From assembly GCA_029248105.1 (NCBI GenBank), contig JAQWJZ010000037.1, positions 1 through 64,000 on the forward strand: DNA of 64,000 nucleotides, written 5' to 3'. The DNA comes from Flavobacteriales bacterium (GTDB taxonomy: Bacteria > Bacteroidota > Bacteroidia > Flavobacteriales > UBA7312). Below are positions 53,449 through 60,447 of the stretch, in pieces (position 1 is the stretch's first letter; every line of letters begins with the position of its first letter). Under the pieces are notes generated by a model. It worked only from the letters and a program-made list of their open reading frames with translations, was not told the origin of the DNA and searched no databases. A program made the translations under genes and the position numbers.

Positions 53449-54920
53449 TTCAAGCGATTTAGTCCAGCTTTAGCCTTTTGCTCAATACCTTGTTCGTATT
53501 GATGATCTTCCATTTCAATGCAAATATTGAAGTAGCGTTTAGCCTCATCTAAATTATTATCCATTTCATATAAAAGTCCTATTTGTAAGGCCGATTTTGC
53601 GGCAAAATAGAGTGGATCATCTTTACCTGCCAAAACCGTTTTTTTATAATATTTAATAGCCACATCATTTTTGTTCATCTGCTCCATACATCTACCGTAT
53701 CTGTAAAAATACTCAAGGTTGTTTTTGGAGTTCTCAAAGAACTTGTTTGAGTTAATTTTTTCTAACTCTTCCACTGCTAAAGTTGAATAGCCACCATCAA
53801 AAAGTAATCGAGCTTTAAGAAGATTAACATGTGGTGCTTTAGAATTGCTATAATAGGATTGAGCCTCTCTATCTGCGTCCACTTGCTTACCGTTTAAACT
53901 ATTAATTCTGTTTTTATAAAGGCTATATTTTTCTTTATCGCCCTTAATGTGGTAATGCCAACTCATTCTCATTAAAGCAGATTTTTTATAATTATTCCCT
54001 TTGAAATTATCGAGGTAATTTTTAAAATGAATTACACACTCATCGTCCATCTTATTCTGCTTGTTAATGCCTAGTAAATAATCCAAGTAATGAAAAGGGT
54101 AGTAGTCCTTGTTTATTATTCTGTTTTCAAGAATTTGAATGGCTAAATCGTTTTCGCCTAATTTACTAGCTATTCTACTTGAGGCAAATTTGAGCAAGAG
54201 GTAGTCGCTGTCTTTTAGTTCGGTAAGAAGATTTTCTAGATCTTTTCTATTGTTATCTAAATTCATTTTGAGAAAAGCATACAGGAAATAAGTTTCTTCA
54301 AGCATTATACGATAATCTTTATCCACTTTCATCTCTTTTATGGATTCAGCCATCAAGTTTAAGCCCGTTTTTATATTGCCTTCCATTCCTATTATGGACA
54401 ATATCCAGCTGTACTGTTCAGGCACACTGCCAATAAGAGTATATAGTAGTCCTAAGCTTTTTTTGTTGGGAATAAAATCAGGATAAAGTTTATTGTTTTC
54501 TTGGATCAGTCTATAGGCCTTATTGATTTCAAAGGCAGCAGTAAAATATTCTCCAAATTTTAACCTGTTAGCTGCCCATTGAAGGTTTATCTCAGCTTGG
54601 CTGTACAAATACCATGGTGATTTAGATTTGTCATTTTCAACAATTTCTATTCTCTTCTCTTTATTTTTTTTCAATATATCAAAATCAGTCTTTTCTTCCC
54701 CGACTTGTATTTTTAAATAGTCAGAGTAATTTTCTATTAAATAGGCTAAGGTATTGTTAGGGTTTTCATTTTTCTCTTTTTCTAATAACAATTGAGCTTT
54801 GTCAAATTTGAGTTGTATCGTAAGTGTATATGCCTCCCTACAATTTTCATTCCATAAAAAGTCGGCAAAAGAACTTTTTGAAAATAACATTATGGAGAGT
54901 ATGATTAGAAAATAACGCAT
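53445..54920 (-). CDS. tetratricopeptide-repeat protein, secreted
   Basis: 491 residues. Signal peptide ending SFADF. About 6-8 TPR-like helical hairpins, for example YTLTIQLKFDKAQLLLEKEK, YFTAAFEINKAYRLIQENNK and YRYGRCMEQMNKNDVAIKYY. Likely a periplasmic adaptor or scaffold. Binding partner unknown. An upstream terminator's T-run abuts the ATG, but a -7 box placed inside the intergenic region would let this gene be read separately. Confidence 0.8.
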   Translation of the reverse strand: MRYFLIILSIMLFSKSSFADFLWNENCREAYTLTIQLKFDKAQLLLEKEKNENPNNTLAYLIENYSDYLKIQVGEEKTDFDILKKNKEKRIEIVENDKSKSPWYLYSQAEINLQWAANRLKFGEYFTAAFEINKAYRLIQENNKLYPDFIPNKKSLGLLYTLIGSVPEQYSWILSIIGMEGNIKTGLNLMAESIKEMKVDKDYRIMLEETYFLYAFLKMNLDNNRKDLENLLTELKDSDYLLLKFASSRIASKLGENDLAIQILENRIINKDYYPFHYLDYLLGINKQNKMDDECVIHFKNYLDNFKGNNYKKSALMRMSWHYHIKGDKEKYSLYKNRINSLNGKQVDADREAQSYYSNSKAPHVNLLKARLLFDGGYSTLAVEELEKINSNKFFENSKNNLEYFYRYGRCMEQMNKNDVAIKYYKKTVLAGKDDPLYFAAKSALQIGLLYEMDNNLDEAKRYFNICIEMEDHQYEQGIEQKAKAGLNRLN

Positions 54921-54951
54921 AAAAAAAGGGATTCTAATGATTTAGAATCCC
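54921..54951 (-). terminator. intrinsic terminator of the zinc-ribbon gene, abutting the TPR gene start
   Basis: A 10-bp perfect stem on the minus strand (GGGATTCTAA pairing with TTAGAATCCC) closes a 4-nt loop, followed by seven Ts that end at the start codon of the TPR gene. Confidence 0.9.
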
Positions 54952-54953
54952 TA

Positions 54954-54961
54954 CAAATTTA
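54954..54961 (-). promoter_or_regulatory. -7 promoter element for the TPR gene
   Basis: TAAATTTG on the minus strand, 33 nt before the ATG at 54920. Transcripts from here would begin inside the 5' arm of the terminator stem and so escape it; readthrough from upstream would form it. Confidence 0.45.
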
Positions 54962-54971
54962 AATTAAAATA

Positions 54972-55736
54972 TTAAGCTTCTTTAGGTTCGAACATTTGAG
55001 AATCAATAAGAATTCTACCACAATGTTCACAAACAATAATTTTTTTGTGAGCTTTAATATCTAGTTGTCTTTGTGGTGGTATTTTACTAAAACAACCTCC
55101 ACAAGCATCTCTTTCTACAGAAACTACTGCTAATCCGTTCCTAGAGTTCTTACGAATCCTTTTATATGCAGATAAAAGTCTATCATCTACAACCTTTTCC
55201 GCTTGCTCTGACTTTTTAAGAAGTGATTTTTCTTCTTTTTCAGTTTCAGAAACAATATTGTCTAATTCTTTCTTCTTTTCTTCGAAGATTTCTTTTCTCT
55301 CATTGAACTGTTCAGTAGCGGTAGCTTTTGTTTGGTTTAAAAACTCGACCTTAGCAAGGTTATCATTGATTTTTTTGTTTGCTAATTCGATTTCTAGATT
55401 TTGGAATTCAATTTCTTTGCTTAAAGAATCGTATTCTCTATTATTCTTTATGCTACCAAGTTGCTTGTTATATTTTTTAACTAGCTCTTCAGCTTCTTTG
55501 ATACCTAATTTTCTTGATGAAACAAATTTTTCTTTGTCTTCAAGGTCTGCATCAATTTTTCCGATACGAGTTTCTAATCCTTTAAGATCATCTTCTAAAT
55601 CTTGAACTTCCAAAGGCAATTCCCCTCTTACAGTTCTAATTTTATCAATCTCAGAATCGATAGACTGTAATTGGTGTAAAGCATTCAGCTTGTCTTCTAT
55701 TGAAAATTCTTGTTTTGCAGCTTTCTTTTTTGCCAT
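54972..55736 (-). CDS. coiled-coil protein with C-terminal zinc ribbon
   Basis: 254 residues. Long N-terminal coiled coil (LNALHQLQSIDSEIDKIRTV, LEIELANKKINDNLAKVEFL) and a C-terminal C4 zinc ribbon (ACGGCFSKIPP and CEHCGRILID). This is the widespread zinc-ribbon family of unknown function (PF02591-like). It lies 2 nt after the Nif3-like gene, a pairing common in many bacteria, and is followed by a terminator. Possible role in protein binding or as a chaperone-like factor; not certain. Confidence 0.9.
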   Translation of the reverse strand: MAKKKAAKQEFSIEDKLNALHQLQSIDSEIDKIRTVRGELPLEVQDLEDDLKGLETRIGKIDADLEDKEKFVSSRKLGIKEAEELVKKYNKQLGSIKNNREYDSLSKEIEFQNLEIELANKKINDNLAKVEFLNQTKATATEQFNERKEIFEEKKKELDNIVSETEKEEKSLLKKSEQAEKVVDDRLLSAYKRIRKNSRNGLAVVSVERDACGGCFSKIPPQRQLDIKAHKKIIVCEHCGRILIDSQMFEPKEA

Positions 55737-55738
55737 TA

Positions 55739-56833
55739 TTACATATAGTTGATAGGGTTCGTATTTATGCTTGATAAATGGGTGGCAAACTTAGTAAATT
55801 TTTTGTTAAGAATTCCACATATTAACTCTTTAGTAAATTGTTCACTTTCATAATGCCCAATATCAGCAATAATAATATCGTTTTCAGCATCAAAAAATTG
55901 ATGATATTTAAAATCTGCTGTTATAAAAATATCAGCTTTTATTCTCTTAGCATCATCTAATAAAAATGATCCTGATCCGCCGCATACAGCAACGGTTTTG
56001 ATGAAGTCTTTATGAATATCAGTGTATCTGATACAGTCCGTTTGCATTACTTTTTTTAAATGTAGGAGAAAATCATTCGTTTTCATTGGTTCATTTAATT
56101 CGCCATAAAGTCCAGACCCTATGTTTTGGTGTACATTTTCCAAATGGTAAATCTCGTAGGCTACTTCTTCGTAGGGATGTGCTTCAAATAGTGTGTTTAG
56201 AATCAAACTCTTCAAATAAGAGGGTACAACCATCTCAATTTTTTCTTCTTTTTCTTTATGCAAACTATGTTTTTTGCCAATTGTAGGTTGGCTATCTTCG
56301 TTGCCCATAAAAGTGCCTTGACCTTCGGTTGTGAAGCTACAATGACTATAATTGCCAATGTTTCCCGCTCCAGCTTCCCAAAGTTTCTCTTTAACATTTT
56401 CTGCTTCAGAAATAGGGCAGTAGAAGCTTAATTTTTTGACGTAATCCTTTTTGGGTCTGAGGATTTTGGAATTTAAAATTCCAATTTTTTGGGCGATAGC
56501 TTCATTTACACCATTTTTAACATTATCTAAGTTGGTGTGAATTGCATAAATGGCAATATCATTTTTTATAGCCTTGATGATAGTGCGTTCAATATAAGTT
56601 TTGCCATTAAAAGATTTAAGACCACTAAAGACAATAGGGTGGTGTGCAATAATCAGATTACATGATTTTTTTATAGCTTCATCAACTACTTCTTCGGTGC
56701 AATCTAAGCAAACTAAAGCGCTCGATGTTTCCCAATTTTTATCACCTGTAATTAATCCAGAATTATCATAGTCTTCTTGAAGTTGAAGAGGTGCATATTG
56801 TTCTAGATGTTTGATTATTTCATTTATTTTCAT
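55739..56833 (-). CDS. Nif3-like dinuclear metal centre protein
   Basis: 364 residues, Nif3/YbgI family with the long insert. Metal residues in CNLIIAHHPIVFSGLKSF and DIGHYESEQFTKEL. Other hallmarks: YDNSGLITGD, IAIYAIHTNLDNVKNGVNEA and VAVCGGSGSFLLDDA. It forms a hexameric ring with paired metals; proposed activities include a GTP cyclohydrolase-like hydrolase, but the substrate is not settled. First gene of a transcript with the zinc-ribbon gene. Its -7 box is 5 nt from the start codon. Confidence 0.92.
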   Translation of the reverse strand: MKINEIIKHLEQYAPLQLQEDYDNSGLITGDKNWETSSALVCLDCTEEVVDEAIKKSCNLIIAHHPIVFSGLKSFNGKTYIERTIIKAIKNDIAIYAIHTNLDNVKNGVNEAIAQKIGILNSKILRPKKDYVKKLSFYCPISEAENVKEKLWEAGAGNIGNYSHCSFTTEGQGTFMGNEDSQPTIGKKHSLHKEKEEKIEMVVPSYLKSLILNTLFEAHPYEEVAYEIYHLENVHQNIGSGLYGELNEPMKTNDFLLHLKKVMQTDCIRYTDIHKDFIKTVAVCGGSGSFLLDDAKRIKADIFITADFKYHQFFDAENDIIIADIGHYESEQFTKELICGILNKKFTKFATHLSSINTNPINYM

Positions 56834-56838
56834 AAATC

Positions 56839-56846
56839 CAAAAATA
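56839..56846 (-). promoter_or_regulatory. -7 promoter element 5 nt before the Nif3-like gene
   Basis: TATTTTTG on the minus strand, then gattt, then ATG at 56833. Predicted leaderless mRNA. Confidence 0.5.
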
Positions 56847-56863
56847 GTATTTAATAATTTATA

Positions 56864-56871
56864 TATATTTG
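56864..56871 (+). promoter_or_regulatory. -7 promoter element for lpxK
   Basis: TATATTTG, 34 nt before the ATG at 56906. Back to back with the Nif3 promoter. Confidence 0.45.
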
Positions 56872-56905
56872 TTGTGAATGAAAATTTATTCCCTTTAATT
56901 TGAAT

Positions 56906-57979
56906 ATGCCATTTTTAAAATTGTTTCTTCTTCCTATTGCCTTTTTTTATGGTCTAGTTGTATTCATTAGGAATATATTTTTTGATTATGGTATTTTTTC
57001 TTCCAAAGAATATTCAGTGCCAATAATTTCTGTAGGTAATTTATGCTCTGGTGGTAGTGGTAAATCACCCCTAGTAGAATACATTCTAAAACTTATTGAC
57101 AATAAAGCTGGTTTAGCTGTTTTGAGTAGAGGATATGGTAGAGATTCTAGTGGCTTTCAGTGGGTTTCAGAAAAATCTATCGTTAAAGACGTTGGTGATG
57201 AGCCATTACAAATTGCTCGTAAATTTCCAGATGTTAACGTTGCTGTTTCTGAAAATAGGAATAATGGTATTCAACATATTATACATGAAGAATGCGATTT
57301 GATTTTACTTGATGATGCCTTTCAACACAGGTGGGTTAAGCCGGGTTTAAATATATTGTTAACGACTTATGATAATTTATTTATCAACGATCATTTGCTC
57401 CCTTTTGGCAGTTTAAGAGAATCTAAAAATAATTTTAAAAGAGCTGATATAATAGTTGTTACTAAAACACCATACCCTTTATTACCTCTTGATGAATACC
57501 GCTTAAAAGAACAAATAGCGCCGTTTTTTCATCAAAAATTATGTTATTCATATCTCAATTATTTGCCCCCAATTAGTCTTTTTTCAGAAAATGACATACA
57601 ATTTGAAGGCAAAAAAGTAATTTTACTTACTGCTATTGCGTCTTCACAGAACCTATACGATTATGTCAACTCAAATTCAGAAATTGTAGAGCATTTTGAT
57701 TTTAGAGATCATTATTCTTTCAAGAAAAAAGATATTAAAAAAATAATTGAATGTTATAACAAGATTGATTCAGAAGAAAAGTTAATTTTAACCACTGAAA
57801 AAGATGCTACCCGTTTAGCACTATATGAAAGTTATTTTAAGGATGTATCTATTGCATACATTCCAATAGAATTTAAATTTCAAGGTAAAACTAACTTTAA
57901 CGAATTAATTTTAAAATATGTTGAGCAAAATAGAGTCGATAGCAAAGTTCCTAGAGCAGAGAATGCCCTTCAAACCTAA
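56906..57979 (+). CDS. lpxK: tetraacyldisaccharide 4'-kinase
   Basis: 357 residues from ATG 56906; a TTG two codons earlier is less likely. N-terminal membrane-associating helix (LFLLPIAFFYGLVVFIRNIF), P-loop SVGNLCSGGSGKSPLVEY, GLAVLSRGYGRDS, LILLDDAFQHRWVKPGLNIL and LTTEKDATRLALY. It phosphorylates the lipid A precursor at the 4' position. The last 62 nt overlap the purine nucleoside phosphorylase gene in another frame, a large overlap for this genome. Confidence 0.95.
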   Translation: MPFLKLFLLPIAFFYGLVVFIRNIFFDYGIFSSKEYSVPIISVGNLCSGGSGKSPLVEYILKLIDNKAGLAVLSRGYGRDSSGFQWVSEKSIVKDVGDEPLQIARKFPDVNVAVSENRNNGIQHIIHEECDLILLDDAFQHRWVKPGLNILLTTYDNLFINDHLLPFGSLRESKNNFKRADIIVVTKTPYPLLPLDEYRLKEQIAPFFHQKLCYSYLNYLPPISLFSENDIQFEGKKVILLTAIASSQNLYDYVNSNSEIVEHFDFRDHYSFKKKDIKKIIECYNKIDSEEKLILTTEKDATRLALYESYFKDVSIAYIPIEFKFQGKTNFNELILKYVEQNRVDSKVPRAENALQT

Positions 57980-58730
57980 GGCGGGTATTATTTTAGGTAC
58001 AGGATTGGGCGGACTAATCCAAAAAATTGATATAAAACAAACTCTTTCCTATAAAGATATCCCAGATTTTCCAGTTTCTACAGTTGAAGGTCATAGTGGA
58101 AAATTAATTTTTGGTTTACTTTCTGATGTTCCAGTAGTGGCTATGCAAGGACGATTTCATTTTTATGAAGGTTATTCTATGCAAGAAGTTACTTTGCCTG
58201 TACGAGTGATGAAAATGTTAGGGATTGAGCATTTATTTATATCGAATGCTAGTGGTGGTGTAAATCCCGATTATGAAGTTGGAGATTTAATGATTCTCAA
58301 CGATCATATTAATTTAATTCCAAGTCCTTTAGTAGGTGCAAACTTAGACACTTTAGGTCCACGTTTTCCAGATATGAGCGATGCTTATGAGCGATCAATG
58401 ATAGATGTGGCTATGCAAATCGGTGTTGATAGAGGTTATCGTGTTTTTGAGGGTGTTTATGCTGCTGTAACTGGACCGTGTTTGGAAACCCCTGCTGAGT
58501 ACAAATACCTTAGAATTATTGGTGCTGACACGGTAGGAATGTCGACGGCACCAGAGGTTATTGTGGCTCGTCATATGGGTATTCCATGTTTTGCTATATC
58601 TGTTATTACAGATTTAGGAGTGCCAGGAAAAATACAAAAGGTAAGTCATGAAGAAATACAACAGGTAGCAGAAGTTGCAGAGCCCAAGCTTACTGTAATT
58701 GTAGAAGAACTAATAAAAACATTGGTGTAA
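57918..58730 (+). CDS. punA: purine nucleoside phosphorylase (trimeric class)
   Basis: 270 residues. Trimeric PNP features: KAGIILGTGLGGLIQKI, VEGHSGKLIFG, QGRFHFYEGYSMQEVTLPVR, LFISNASGGVNPDYEVGDLM, VTGPCLETPAEYKYLRIIGAD, STAPEVIVARHMGIP and ISVITDLGVPGK. It cleaves purine nucleosides with phosphate in salvage. The ATG at 57918 lies inside lpxK (62-nt overlap). A shorter start (M16, 57963) would still overlap and would remove part of the usual N-terminus, so the long one is kept. Confidence 0.94.
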   Translation: MLSKIESIAKFLEQRMPFKPKAGIILGTGLGGLIQKIDIKQTLSYKDIPDFPVSTVEGHSGKLIFGLLSDVPVVAMQGRFHFYEGYSMQEVTLPVRVMKMLGIEHLFISNASGGVNPDYEVGDLMILNDHINLIPSPLVGANLDTLGPRFPDMSDAYERSMIDVAMQIGVDRGYRVFEGVYAAVTGPCLETPAEYKYLRIIGADTVGMSTAPEVIVARHMGIPCFAISVITDLGVPGKIQKVSHEEIQQVAEVAEPKLTVIVEELIKTLV

Positions 58731-58731
58731 A

Positions 58732-60063
58732 ATGAAAAATTTAAAATTTACAACGCTTTTTTACATTCTATTCACTACTACTATTCAAGCTCAAGATTCA
58801 GAGAATATTAATCTTTTATATCAATGGAGTGTGGATACATTAATTGGCTCCGAGGCATTTGATAACGTGTACAATGAAGTATGGGGCGTTGTTGTTGATG
58901 ATAGGGAATACGCTATTATTGGCTCTACTGCTGGAACACACTTTTTTGATGTAACAAATCCTTCAACAGCATCTGAGATCGCTTTTGTTGCAGGTAGAGT
59001 AGTAGGTGATGAAATTATTCATCGTGATTATCATGATTATCAGAACTATTTATACGCCGTTTCAGATGAAGGGTTAAGTTCATTGCAGATAATAGATATA
59101 TCAACATTACCTGATTCGGTTTCTGTGGTTTATGATTCTTCAGATTTATTTTATCGTTCGCACAATATTTTTATTGATACAGCAAAGGCTCGACTATATA
59201 CTACGAATGGGGATATTTATACTCTAGAAAACCCTATTGACCCAAAGTTTCTATACAACACTTCATTACTAAGTTCGCATGATGTATATGTAGAAAATGA
59301 TACAGCCTATATCAATACCGGCACACTAGGGTTTGTAATTGTTGATTTTAGTCAAACTACATTAGAAAATCAATCGCACGAAGTTATAGGGACATTGCCG
59401 ACTTATCCCGATCAAGGTTATAACCATTCTGGTTGGATTACTACCGATGGCAACTATTATGCTATGGCGGATGAAACTTGGGGTATGAGAATGAAAATGC
59501 TTGATATTTCTGATTTTTCCAATATTGAAGTCGTTGCTTTGTTTGGTTCAGGTGTAGATGAAAACTCAATTCCACACAATCAAATTATTAATGGTAATTA
59601 TTTGTACACTGCTTATTATCACGATGGGTTTTATGTTCATGATATTTCCGATCCATTTACACCTATTCTAATAGGTTATTACGACACTTTTGAGCCAGAC
59701 CATCACGAAAGTTATATGGGCGCTTGGGGTGTTTATCCTTTTTTACCTTCGGGAAATATTTTAATTTCTGATATGCAAACAGGTCTATATCTTTTTGAAG
59801 TAAATTATGACAATCCTTTAGGGACAGATGTTTTAGTCAATAATAAAAACGCCATCTATCCTAACCCTTGTTCAGATGTTTTGAACTTAAATTTGACGAA
59901 TAAGTCTCAAGTAAATTTGTATGATATTCAAGGTAATAAAGTATTTAATGCTAGTGATGTTTATAATATACAGCTAAATACCAATTTTCTTAGTAACGGT
60001 ATTTATATTTTAAAATTAACGGATGAAACAGGTGTTAGTACACATAAAATTAGTGTTCAATAA
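58732..60063 (+). CDS. T9SS-exported beta-propeller-like protein (choice-of-anchor B type)
   Basis: 443 residues. Signal peptide ending TIQAQ. A repeated WGVVVDDREYAIIGSTAGTH-type pattern with LQIIDISTL, FVIVDFSQTT and FYVHDISDPFTPILIGYYD blades matches LVIVD-type propeller proteins. The C-terminus is a type A sorting domain (AIYPNPCSDVLNLNLTNK, LSNGIYILKLTDETGVSTHK). Likely exported by the T9SS. No enzymatic motif. It starts 1 nt after punA and is probably cotranscribed with it. Confidence 0.85.
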   Translation: MKNLKFTTLFYILFTTTIQAQDSENINLLYQWSVDTLIGSEAFDNVYNEVWGVVVDDREYAIIGSTAGTHFFDVTNPSTASEIAFVAGRVVGDEIIHRDYHDYQNYLYAVSDEGLSSLQIIDISTLPDSVSVVYDSSDLFYRSHNIFIDTAKARLYTTNGDIYTLENPIDPKFLYNTSLLSSHDVYVENDTAYINTGTLGFVIVDFSQTTLENQSHEVIGTLPTYPDQGYNHSGWITTDGNYYAMADETWGMRMKMLDISDFSNIEVVALFGSGVDENSIPHNQIINGNYLYTAYYHDGFYVHDISDPFTPILIGYYDTFEPDHHESYMGAWGVYPFLPSGNILISDMQTGLYLFEVNYDNPLGTDVLVNNKNAIYPNPCSDVLNLNLTNKSQVNLYDIQGNKVFNASDVYNIQLNTNFLSNGIYILKLTDETGVSTHKISVQ

Positions 60064-60077
60064 TCTTTTTAAAATCC

Positions 60078-60107
60078 TTTGTTAAAAGAAAAAAGAGTGT
60101 AAATTTG
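60078..60107 (+). promoter_or_regulatory. promoter of rpmH (-33 and -7 elements)
   Basis: TTTG at 60078-60081 and TAAATTTG at 60100-60107, spaced 18 nt. It is the best full match in the window to the Bacteroidota consensus TTTG-N19-TAnnTTTG. The ATG follows 29 nt later. Confidence 0.7.
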
Positions 60108-60136
60108 CAAACCATTTCGGATAAATAACAAACAAG

Positions 60137-60295
60137 ATGAAAAGAACATTTCAACCTTCGAATAGAAAAAGAAGAAACAAGCACGGTTTCAGAGATAGAA
60201 TGGAATCAGCTAACGGCCGTAGAGTATTGGCAAGTAGAAGGGCTAAGGGTAGAAAAAGATTAACGGTTTCAGATGAACCAAGACACAAGCGTTAA
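60137..60295 (+). CDS. rpmH: 50S ribosomal protein L34
   Basis: 52 residues, highly basic. [20 protein letters not shown], then [20 protein letters not shown], is the L34 signature; the C-terminal [12 protein letters not shown] is the longer Bacteroidota tail. It binds 23S rRNA near the exit tunnel. It has its own strong promoter and a strong terminator, so it is transcribed alone here. dnaA/rnpA, its usual partners, are not adjacent. Confidence 0.97.
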   Translation: MKRTFQPSNRKRRNKHGFRDRMESANGRRVLASRRAKGRKRLTVSDEPRHKR

Positions 60296-60314
60296 TCGTT
60301 TGTTTAAGATATTT

Positions 60315-60344
60315 AAGGTGTTGCTTTTGCAACACCTTTTTTTT
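60315..60344 (+). terminator. intrinsic terminator of rpmH
   Basis: A 10-bp perfect stem (AAGGTGTTGC with GCAACACCTT), TTTT loop, and six Ts, starting 20 nt after the rpmH stop. Confidence 0.92.
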
Positions 60345-60447
60345 GAGCTATACTGTTAAAAAATCTATGTTTTTTGTTAATAGTTTCAATATTAAATCAG
60401 TTGGCTCTTTTTTTAAATAAAATATATTCGCACATACACTTTTAATT

